In this document: positions 18,598 through 26,870 of the stretch, piece after piece
Position numbering within the stretch: the first letter of the stretch is position 1
How the letters are laid out: each line of letters starts with the position of its first letter
Assembly: GCA_003427395.1 (NCBI GenBank)
Contig: BFEA01000533.1
Coordinates: 46,784 to 84,007, forward strand
DNA: 37,224 nt
Direction of reading: 5' to 3'
Source: Chara braunii
Taxonomy: Eukaryota > Streptophyta > Charophyceae > Charales > Characeae
The notes under the pieces: model-generated
Seen by the model: the letters and a program-made list of their open reading frames with translations, nothing else
The model's database searches: none
Told to the model about the DNA's origin: nothing
Program-made: the position numbers and the translations under genes

Positions 18598-19383
18598 AGC
18601 AGGTAGCAAGTGATGATGCGGAACGATACCTAGGCGTACAAATCGTTCTAAGTAGGTGCGCAGATGCTCGGAACGACCTCCTACAGCAGAGAGTGATCAG
18701 ACGCATTGTTGTGTGGGGCCCAGCGCAACACCTATCTCTGTTTGGTAGAGCACTGGTCACAAATGTGGCCCTCTTTTGGTTGCTGTGGTTCGTAGGAATG
18801 GTCAGGGCACTGGGAAAACAACTGTTGAAAGTAGAACAAAGGGCTGCTACAAGGTTCATCTGGAAACCATTGGGTAAGGTAGATGCTGATTTTATCTCAA
18901 AGGTGGCATGGGAACTCGTTTGCTTCGATCGATCGGAAGGAGGTTTAGGCATACTAGACCCGGTCAGGCAAAACACCGGGCTGTTGGCAAAATGGGTGAC
19001 AAAAGCAGTAAGCAATAACTCAGACGACCACTGGGTTCTATTGGTTGAACAAATCCTGGCAGAAGAATGGGGACTACCTTGTATCAACGATGTTTGGATC
19101 AGATTCTATTGTATGATGGAATCCTTCCTGCGTCGACATATTAAATCAGAATTTTGGAGTGGGGTTCTGTGGGCCTGAAGGAAGGTAGGACCACGAGTCT
19201 GGACCGCCCCCTCAACGAGAGATGAGGTCCTCTCACAACCACTATTCGACAATCCAGCCATCCTACAGCCAAGCGGAGTGCCGTTCTCAGCAGGCTGTTC
19301 TCGAGAAGCCTTCGGTCGGGCCTGAAGTGAGAGAGGGATTCTCATAATTGCTTATATTTGGAACTCTTACACGGGGCAGTTGT
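18582..19383 (+). pseudogene. LINE ORF2, thumb and post-RT region
   Basis: It is shifted by one frame relative to the RT block. It contains Y-L-G-V-Q-I, L-S-L-F-G-R-A-L-V, a Trp-rich segment and G-G-L-G-I-L-D-P, the usual plant L1 post-RT pattern. TGA at 19176-19178 and again near 19323 interrupt the frame, which stays protein-like to about 19380. There it meets the inserted unknown element. The Cys-rich reverse-transcriptase zinc-binding region expected next is not visible. Confidence 0.75.
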
Positions 19384-19390
19384 GACACTC

Positions 19391-20210
19391 AACCTCACGC
19401 CCTGCGCTACCTTCCGATCGGAGGGTGTTGTTCGCGGAAGGGGCCCGGGAAAGGCAACGATGATGGGGTGTGCCAAGGATTTTTGGAAAATTGAGTGAGG
19501 GGATACAGACGGAACTGAAATCCCCCCGTGTTGGTCCGACTGTAGTAAGAAGAAGTTCCGTCGCCGCGCGGGTTTTAAGGGAGAGAAAAAAGGCGCTCGC
19601 GGGACTCGCAGCTATGGGAAATTCAATCCAAAAAATATCGTTGGACTTCCCAACGAGCCGTCGCTCTTCGTTTCGCGTGAAATGGGGCGGGTACACACGT
19701 GGTATCCCGTTTTCGTATGAGGTCGCGTCGGCGCTCGCTACACAACTCCGAGTTCGACGTGGAGGGCCTCAAGCGAGTGACCTTTTCTTTATGTTCGTCC
19801 TCGCCGCGTGTGCGATAGTGGAACCCCTTGACCTGATAACTCTCGAGGCGACGACAATCGCTGCACAGAGTGTTAGGCCAATGAGGCTCCACTGCCGCCC
19901 ACGGGACAACAATCAGTTCGTTAAAGGGCAATAACAACGAATATGGTGGAAAGTGAGTATCGATGATAACAAAACCCGCACCAACGAATCCAGAGCACCG
20001 AGTTTCGCGAGGAAAGAAGTAACGCCCTCCGATCTTGGCGACGACTTCTCGTACGTCCCACTCGCATACACGTGTCCTATCCTCGTTGTACGGGAAGGGG
20101 CGCGGCGGAGGCACGGGAAGTCGGCGCTCGGTTGGGTTTGGGCCGTCAATCCACAACAACTCCACATGGCAACAAAGGTAAGCACAGATCTTAATCATAC
20201 ATCATTCGTC
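19391..20210 (-). mobile_element. Unrecognised element inserted into LINE ORF2
   Basis: The LINE protein is recognisable up to about 19380 and again from 20381, so the material between is foreign or rearranged. TGACACTC occurs at 19383-19390 and 20211-20218, possibly an 8 bp target duplication. A relative at 32579-33410 shares the left end (CAACCTCACGCCC, GGATTTTTGG) and a homologous minus-strand ORF. The relative also resembles the bases left of 19391 (TTGTGA), so the exact left boundary and the duplication are uncertain. No inverted ends are visible. Confidence 0.55.
19623..20198 (-). CDS. Conserved hypothetical ORF of the inserted element (copy A)
   Basis: A 191-codon minus-strand frame. 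Residues of about 25-110 align with the ORF at 33073-33408: a Pro-rich P-P-P-R-P-F-P stretch, D-V-R-E-V-V, G-A-G-F-V-I-I-D, L-L-L-P-F-N-E-L-I-V-V-P-W-A-A-V and a Trp. Both copies keep this hydrophobic core while differing elsewhere, which suggests past selection on a protein. I do not recognise the family. The C-terminal third is Arg-rich and has no counterpart in copy B. Whether it is complete or an exon fragment is unclear. No function is assigned. Confidence 0.45.
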   Translation of the reverse strand: MIKICAYLCCHVELLWIDGPNPTERRLPVPPPRPFPYNEDRTRVCEWDVREVVAKIGGRYFFPRETRCSGFVGAGFVIIDTHFPPYSLLLPFNELIVVPWAAVEPHWPNTLCSDCRRLESYQVKGFHYRTRGEDEHKEKVTRLRPSTSNSELCSERRRDLIRKRDTTCVPAPFHAKRRATARWEVQRYFLD

Positions 20211-20380
20211 TGACACTCTAGGGAACCCGGTCATGAAAACAACGGATAACTTCCCCTCCCCCCTCCCCCCCCCGATCAATAGCATGGTGGACTTGCAGTC
20301 GTATGGGTGTTAAGGAACAGTAAAGGAAGTAGACATGGGACAAGGGGAGGGATAAGGGAGCCTGGGACAGAGGGGGGATC

Positions 20381-20743
20381 ATGTGTGCAAAAGTAAGAGT
20401 CTGGCGCCTGGTTCTACTAGGATTTGTCCCGGAAGGAACCACAGGCCGGAGGGGGTGGCCGTATGTAGCCCAAGTGGCAAGGGCAGTAATCTGCTCGGTA
20501 ATCTGGGCGGACCGCAATCGCTCGTGATTCGAGAAGAGACCATTCTCAGACAGAGAGATCAAGGGAGCAGTAAAGAAGGGCTTGAGGGAAGCGATAGCAG
20601 TGGACTGGCGGAGGAAAGCCAGGAAAGGTGAAGCCTGTCGTGCTACTCGATGGTGGTTCCTGAAGACCTGTGCAGTGAATAATCAGTTGGCAGGAGTGCA
20701 TCGGACCCGCGGTCTGATTTATGGCCCATGGCTAAGAGGCTGA
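20381..20743 (+). pseudogene. LINE ORF2, C-terminal tail
   Basis: A frame from ATG 20381 encodes V-W-R-L-V-L-L-G-F, then Y-V-A-Q-V-A-R-A-V-I-C-S-V-I-W-A-D-R-N. That pattern (helix, then I-W-x-x-R-N) is typical of the extreme C-terminus of plant L1 ORF2. An in-frame TGA follows near 20525, and the frame then continues with basic residues and R-W-W-F-L-K-T-C to the stop at 20741-20743. Its presence downstream of the unknown element shows that the LINE was split. The ATG is not a true start. Confidence 0.65.
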
Positions 20744-21240
20744 GAGGGGTAGTTTAGACAGGGGAATAGGTGGTGGGTAGGAGGAGGATGAACCAGGGCA
20801 CTCGGTTCATGTTGGCAGTCACAGAAGGCCACAAAGGTTTGGGCAGGGAGGAGAGTGCCAGGGCTAATAAAGGAACCCAGTGGTTCCTCTCGGTCGAGAT
20901 AGACCGGGGTAAGACCGCTAATTGTAGGTCTGTGTATTAGATTAGTTAAGTTAGGTAGCTAGGTAGCTTGATCAGTTTGTAGGAGAGGATAGAGAGAAGT
21001 GAGAAGAAAGCTTAAACCTGACTGAGGGAAGTAGGGATCATAGCAAGTTCTTACCTTGGAGTAAAGGGGGTAGACAGCAATGGTTTAATCAATGGTTCTT
21101 CAGCCCTGAGGGCTGCAAGCGAAACCCGCTAAAGCTGCCGGGATAACTCCGGGTTGAATTGTGGGGTCCCCGGCCTCAATGTGAATGCCTGAAATATAAA
21201 GCTGTTTTTAAAATTAAAAAAAAAGGAAAAAAAAAAGAAA
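20744..21240 (+). other. LINE 3' untranslated region and A-rich tail
   Basis: No open frame of note. It contains GCCCTGAGGGC and CCGGGATAACTCCGG, which could form small hairpins, then AATATAAAGCTGTTTTT and an A-rich tail interrupted by GG and G. This is a plausible 3' end for the LINE. Confidence 0.5.
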
Positions 21241-21264
21241 TGTCAGGGAGAGAGAGAGAGAGAG

Positions 21265-21303
<39 letters not shown>

Positions 21304-21502
21304 ACTGCAAAATGGGAATGAAAGGGGGAAGTTTCATTCCTGTTTGCAGAACAAAGAAAAGCGCCCGGATGGGGACATTGTGGGGGGGGGGGGGGGATCT
21401 CTCTCTCTCTCTCTCTCTCTCTCCATCCCGGCACTTTTCTTCGTTCTGCTAAATGGGAACGAATCTTCCCACATTCGCGGGGAGATTCATTCCCATTTTT
21501 CG

Positions 21503-21538
<36 letters not shown>

Positions 21539-21540
21539 CT
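21241..21540. repeat. GA/TC microsatellites with two hairpins
   Basis: (GA)n with GATA (21247-21302) is followed by a hairpin with arms near CTGCAAAATGGGAATGAAA (21305) and TTTCATTCCTGTTTGCAG. Then come a run of about 16 G, a TC tract, a second hairpin with arms near AAATGGGAACGAATCTTCCC (21452) and GGGGAGATTCATTCCCATTT, and another TC tract to about 21537. The two hairpins share the GGGAATGAA/TTCATTCCC core. Confidence 0.8.
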
Positions 21541-21614
21541 CGTGCGAGACGGTGTTCTTTTGTTTTTTATTTCCTTCCATGATGAATGCGGTTTTTTTTT
21601 TGGCTTCTTTTCTT

Positions 21615-22018
21615 GGGGGGGAATTTTTTGATATGCCCCTGACAGTTCGATTTATTTCTGGCATGCCCCTCTAGCGGCCGACTTACCCTGTCGTGCCCCT
21701 AGGGCCTCTGAACTTTCCTTCAGGCCCCTGTCAGTGACGGGTGCGACTTTCCAGCATGCCCCTGTGACCGTTGGTGGCACTCGCAGCTGTTCCCCTGGCC
21801 CTGGGAGGGGAGCTACGGAGCATACTGGAAATTTGGAACCAGCACCGGTAGGGGCATATTGAACACAATTCAGGCCCAATTATGCAAGGGGTTTTTCAGA
21901 AACTTCAGTCATTGTCAGAGGGGCGTGGCAGGGTAAGTTGGCCGTCAGAGGGGCGCGCCTCAAATAAATCAAACTTTCAGGGGCTATCGAAAATTTTCCC
22001 TTTTTTTTTTCCCCCCCC
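21615..22018. mobile_element. G-tract-ended TIR MITE (~404 bp)
   Basis: The ends are inverted: GGGGGGG then GAATTTTTTGATATGCCCCTG on the left, and its near-complement ending in an eight-C run on the right. Pairing extends about 85 bp with shared blocks (CGATTTATTT, GCCCCTCTAGCGGCC, ACTTACCCTG). The interior repeats GTGCCCCT-like motifs. No transposase is present. A left-half relative is at 1911-2047. I cannot name the superfamily. Confidence 0.7.
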
Positions 22019-23678
22019 ATCAGTTTTCCCGCTACCCCGGGCATACGCGGGTTGTGGTCGGCAACCTCCCGTGTTAACTGCCGCGGTATTGTTTTTCAAG
22101 CGGGGAAACGTACTGGTGGTTTAAGAAATATTGTACTGACCGGGGTTCAAGTCCAGCACAGAAGAATACATCCAAAGTTTAAGTCAAGGCTATGCACGAG
22201 AAATAGGACTGTCCGCCGTGTCCCGTCCCAGAGTCCGTCAGAATGGCCCTCGAACCCCAGGCTTCCATGGGATGCTGGACGCGGTTTCCAGCAAGGGGTT
22301 GTTTAATGGGACAACAGGTGCGGTCCCCCACCAGTAAGAATGGAGCCATCCCATAAGCAACTCCTCGATCCAAGTATTTCCCTTACCACCACGGGGATGG
22401 AGAAGTTGCGCTGTGTTGTTTCCCAAAAACAAATTTAAACAAAAAGGAATGGTGTTCTGTGCGTGCGTGAGTGGGTGTTGACACTGCAGCAATGCAGGGT
22501 TCAAGTGGCTGTCAAGACAAGTACGGCTCCACTTGAGTAGAGTGTATTTTTGCTCCAGTACTTAAGGCGCTAGGCTCCTAAACCAGCACCCTGTTCACGT
22601 GCTGGATAGAGACCAGTGTGCCATCATGTGTTGAACTGAGCGAAGCGTGCAGAATGCCATGGTACAGAGTAGTGTCTTGTGTGTGAGCAAGTGATTACGG
22701 ATGCTACAGCCATGCATGGGTGTGGTCAATGTCACAGTTGGTAGGGCTCAATTTTCTGCACTGTGTCGTGGGGGCAGTGGTTAAGACACTTGAAGTGCAT
22801 GTACATTAATTTTGTCTGCTGTACGTAGCGTACTTTGTGGAATTTGGCCTAGTGGCCCGTTTTTTGGTAAGCCACAAATTTAAAGAAAAAACTTCTTGGC
22901 CAGAACTTGGTCATTCAGTTAACTGGTTGGCTTGGATCGACAGGAAACAAAAAGCCAAGACCCGTGGGGCACATGCCAACGTGCCCAGGAAAAGTGCATG
23001 GGCAAAAGGCCCGTTCACACCACAGGCCTACCACATTCACTGAGATCAAACCTAAAGTGCTATGAGCCCACTGCATGTAAACAGAACGGCAGAGAGAGAG
23101 TCACACATTCCCCTGAGTTGTGCATCCTGTCCGGACCCGTCAGCCACACATAGCACTTGGATTTCCCCCAACTTCCCCCCAAGGCAACAGGTTTTGGGCA
23201 AAGCAAGAGCAGAAGAACACATGACATTGTTCATCCTGCTCACCCGAGAACTGGCCAACGCAGGGCCACTATTGAGGGATGCTCATATCACGCGCAATGG
23301 TACCCCTGATGGACATCGGGGGAAAAAACCAAAAAAAAAGAGGACCTTTTCTAATGAGCTGTGGAGGGGATGATGAAAAGTTGCATCCCTGTCTAGACGT
23401 TATTCCAGTAAGGTACATTTAGAAAAGTGCTAGTGTGAGTATGCCTTGAGCTGGGCACTAAATGGGCTCTTCAGGACAAGCAGCTGGGGAGTCTATGTTC
23501 CAATGCCTATCAAGTGCCCGCCCTGTGGCAATGGTTTAAATTGTTTTTTCTTTTTTTTTCGGGGGAGCATAAGCCCCAGTTGTCTTGTCTCAATTGTCTG
23601 TGCATCTATTACCATATGCATGGAATGAACCAGCACGAAAACTTGCAGTCCAGTTGGCAATGCCCTTTTTGATTGGTC
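22019..23678. other. No gene; scattered tRNA-like and SINE-like fragments
   Basis: GGGGTTCAAGTCC at 22142-22154 resembles a B box. TTAAGGCGCTAGGCTCCTAAACC at 22562-22584 and GCAGTGGTTAAGACACTTG near 22776 resemble tRNA D-arm to anticodon regions. None folds into a full tRNA by eye. Open frames here have no recognised domain. Confidence 0.35.
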
Positions 23679-23966
23679 CCAGCAGCTTGCTTCTCTTTTT
23701 TTTTTTTTTTTTTTTGGGGGGGGGACAAAAGCTCCAATCTATTCATGGGGAGCAACATGTGCTGGGAACCGGGCCCAGCGTTCCATATAAAATGATACAA
23801 GAAATTTGGAATACCAGGGCCATTACCTGGCATCGGCTAAGAACAGTCTGAGAGTACCAGGGCCATTACCTGGCTTCGGCTAAGAACAATCTAGAAATTC
23901 CAGCTAAGAACAATCTGAGAACCACGAAAAGAGTGCAGAAGAACTTTAACCAGCAGCTTGCTTCTC
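23679..23966 (-). mobile_element. Minus-strand retroposon with 17 bp target-site duplication
   Basis: CCAGCAGCTTGCTTCTC flanks the insert at 23679-23695 and 23950-23966, a perfect 17 bp duplication. The insert (23696-23949, 254 bp) begins with poly(T), so its tail is on the minus strand. It shares three ordered blocks with 2528-2736. The distal part has 2.5 diverged units of about 43 bp containing CCAGGGCCATTACCTGGC and TCGGCTAAGAACA. There is no ORF and no clear pol III promoter. Confidence 0.85.
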
Positions 23967-24089
23967 AGTTGCGCTACTGGGCCTTCCCCGAGCCCTGAAA
24001 ATCTCAAAGATTCTCCAGTTGCCTGGGGCCATGTAGTGGTGGGGGATGGATAGAAGTCCAAGGAATCCGCTGCAAGGAGTGGACGAGCG

Positions 24090-24266
24090 GGGCGGATTTC
24101 GTAATCTAAGGTCTTGAGATGTCATTGTGAAGCTGACCGGCCCTAAGAAGATAAGAATTAGTTGATTTCATCCATCTGGATCCAGCTTGATTCGAACTCA
24201 GGTCTGTATTTCAAACAGTCCATGGGTTTACCAACTGAGCTAGACCAGTTGGCGTGTGTATTACAG
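24090..24266 (-). mobile_element. tRNA-derived SINE, copy 1
   Basis: On the minus strand, TAGCTCAGTTGGTAA fits an A box, GAGTTCGAATC fits a B box, and between them a stem with a TTGAAAT loop gives a GAA (Phe-type) anticodon. The body downstream (GGGCCGGTCAGCTTCAC, GACATCTCAAG) is shared with the copy at 25060-25225. A tRNA gene is unlikely because the acceptor and T arms do not pair cleanly and a shared SINE body follows. Confidence 0.65.
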
Positions 24267-25059
24267 AAACTTTGTTGTTCTCTATTTCTGCTTTTCCCTG
24301 TTTTTTTTCCTGGATATCTTTTTGACCCATAACTTCTACATGTTCCCAGCCTCTTGCATTCACCAAAACGACTGTGTCAGTGCACGGGTTCACCTGCAGT
24401 TCCTGGTAGCCTACACGCTGAGCCTCATGTTTAAACGTGCTGCAATGACCCGCACCGGGCCGCACGAATCAGTCTGAGATTTATGCTGTTTTGAAGTGTT
24501 TTCCGAGTATTGCTGCTTGCAGGTCCGGTTTGCTGAGATTTCCTTCTGTGTTTTGTGTGCGTTGCATGTCTGTAAGTACCTGTGTGATGATTGGTTTGCG
24601 GAGTATGAACTGTGTGCTTGCGCTGTGTTTTCTGTGTTCCGGGAGTGGTAGATACTTAGATTAGAAATAAGGAAACTGAGGGACAAGACTGAAGTTGGGG
24701 ACTGGACTGGGCCAGGACGGACAGGACACAAGTAGAATTCAGGTAGGGTGCAGTGCATATTTTCCAGTGACTTGGGTACCCCAAAGCGAAGTCCGGTAGG
24801 CCCAGAAGGACCCAGTAGCTTTCAAAAGGTCATGAGTAGTCAGGGTGCGAACCTAGATATCAGGTAGGTTAGGTTCAGGCCCTGTGGTAGACTTGTAGGC
24901 TGCAATGATTTTCCCAATTCAAAAAGCAGCTTCTGGTAGGCCTAGTACTACTCAGGAGAGGGAGTGGTACCACGGCCTAAGTGAAGCCCTGAGGCCGAGT
25001 TGGAAGAGTATGGGCCTCGCCACACCGCTGTCGAAAATGGGATTTCTCCCCTCCCCCCC

Positions 25060-25225
25060 TTCCCAAAGGCATTATGGCCTTGAGATATCATCACTGAACT
25101 GACCGGGCCCTGGTAATTCAGTAAGTAGTTTATTCTGTTCATCTGATTGCATCTGGATTTGAACTTGGGTTTGTATCTCAGCAGCTCGTAGGTGTACCAA
25201 CCGCCCCAGGTCCCAGGCTTGTTGG
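25060..25225 (-). mobile_element. tRNA-derived SINE, copy 2 (diverged)
   Basis: The minus strand has GGCGGTTGGTACACC (A-box-like) and AAGTTCAAATCC (B-box-like), then a body with AGGGCCCGGTCAGTTCAGTG and GATATCTCAAGGCC that matches copy 1. The promoter boxes are more diverged than in copy 1. No tail or duplication was identified. Confidence 0.6.
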
Positions 25226-25565
25226 TAAAATCGAGATTTTTAACAGTTTCTACTCGCCACACAACCTTTGAAATAGATGACGGTACCCAACTCACTTGTT
25301 TATGTCGTTGTTTGAATCAATTAACTTAGATTGATTGACTTCACTTAATGAATAACCGTCTGGACTGGACGCCAGCTTTGCCAACTTTGGCTGGTTAAAT
25401 TTAAGGTATGAAAGAAACTCCTTGTAACAGTGGGATGCACTTTGACTTGATACCGCTGCTGCATAGCTGACGTCAGCTTGTGTCTTCAGCTTGCGTCCGA
25501 TAACAAGCTAGCTGTGAGAAAACTGGTTCCGAATAGACACTTCCTATCGAAAGAGGTTGCATCCC

Positions 25566-25566
25566 A

Positions 25567-25627
<61 letters not shown>

Positions 25628-25628
25628 N

Positions 25629-25702
<74 letters not shown>
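25566..25702. repeat. Compound (CA)n(GA)n microsatellite containing an N
   Basis: CA repeats run to about 25602, then GA repeats to 25702. The N at 25628 marks an ambiguous base, probably from repeat collapse or consensus error. Length in the assembly may be wrong. Confidence 0.95.
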
Positions 25703-25704
<2 letters not shown>

Positions 25705-26737
25705 AGCAAATTCAACATCTTCAACGGTGGCCTGCAGGCTGCCGCCCTGTCGGTTTTGCCTTCAAATTTTGTGCATGGGCATCAGGTTGGGACGGACGAA
25801 TGGTTGTCCTATCCTCACTGCAGGTGGGTTTGTCTTTTCTGAACTTGCATTTGGGAGTTGCCGGTTCAACAATGCCTTGTGGTGAATCCTTGAAGGAGGG
25901 GTAAACTGTCGAAGGGGCGGCTGTCTGTCGAATATCCTCTGACAGCCATCAACAATTTGAGGATTCTGACAGCCTTATGGCGAGCCCCTATATCATTCGG
26001 GCACAGTGAGTGATACCGACAGCCATGCTGCTGCTCCGTCCAGAGGGTGTAGGTAGGCCGAGCTCCGGCTGAGCGGTGGAGCTGGAGAGTGGAGAAGAAG
26101 ACTTCCCTGGCTATGGAGGTACAGGGTGAAGCGTCCCATCCCAGTCTTAGCCTGTGACCCTCCGGAGAAGTCTCAGAGAAGATTGAAGAGGATCAGAAAG
26201 GGGAGAGAGGGAGGAACCGACAGGACGGACTCACCTGTGGCTATGGTTGTCCTCCACCTTCACTTCTTTAGTGCTGCATCTAGAAGGCCCCTGTGTTTGT
26301 TGCAGTTGGTCTTGGACTTCTTCCGGGAGTATGGCTATGGCGGATTGAGGTGAGAGAGGCATAGTAGAGATTGCGTTGTCCTTTGAGCGGGGATGTTCCG
26401 CTACAGTGGTAGACTGGTAGTCACAACCGAGGAGAGAGAGGTGAGGTTCTTTCGGTGCTGCCAATAACGGGAAATGCTCAGGACATCATTCCTGTTCATC
26501 CATTCATTCATTGCTTTAATTGATTATGAGGAGCGGTAGGGGAGAAGAGATGACAGAAGGAAGAAGTGAGGGGGAAGACGTTGGTTGAACTCGTGTAACT
26601 TAGATTATTCTTTTCATTCTGCTCCGCTCTTTATCTCTCTCCACTTGTTTTGAGATTCTGCAAGTCTTGCATGTTCTCGCAATTTGAGTTTTGCATTATG
26701 GATGTGGCAGGATCATACCCGTGACCGTATAGACACA

Positions 26738-26740
<3 letters not shown>
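25703..26740. other. Region upstream of the ABCG gene
   Basis: No gene recognised. The segment 26060-26360 has a diverged inverted counterpart at about 35840-36260, sharing GGCTATGG and GCTGCATCTAGAAGGCCCC (versus GCTGCATCAGGAAGGCCCC on the other strand). The promoter or 5' UTR of the transporter may lie here, but no convincing TATA box was seen. Confidence 0.4.
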
Positions 26741-26794
<54 letters not shown>

Positions 26795-26795
26795 N

Positions 26796-26862
<67 letters not shown>
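26741..26862. repeat. (GA)n microsatellite containing an N, abutting the ABCG start
   Basis: About 61 GA units with an N at 26795. It ends 8 bp before the ATG of the transporter gene and would be part of its 5' UTR if that start is right. Confidence 0.95.
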
Positions 26863-26864
<2 letters not shown>

Positions 26865-26870
26865 ATTGTC

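Larger units (their letters stand above)
13941..21240 (+). mobile_element. Degenerate L1-like plant LINE, interrupted by another element
   Basis: It has ORF1 (RNA-binding region plus knuckle) ending at 16304, ORF2 starting 13 bp later at 16318 with AP-type endonuclease then RT, a C-terminal tail at 20381-20743, a non-coding 3' region, and an A-rich tail at about 21211-21240 after AATATAAAGCTG. Multiple stops and shifts make it inactive. An unrelated element of about 820 bp sits inside ORF2. The 5' limit is uncertain and could lie upstream; no target-site duplication was found by eye. Confidence 0.75.

Noticed and set aside
24181-24266. Possible functional tRNA-Phe gene on the minus strand
   Set aside because: Acceptor and T arms do not pair properly, the flank continues into a body shared with a second copy, and the promoter boxes are SINE-like.
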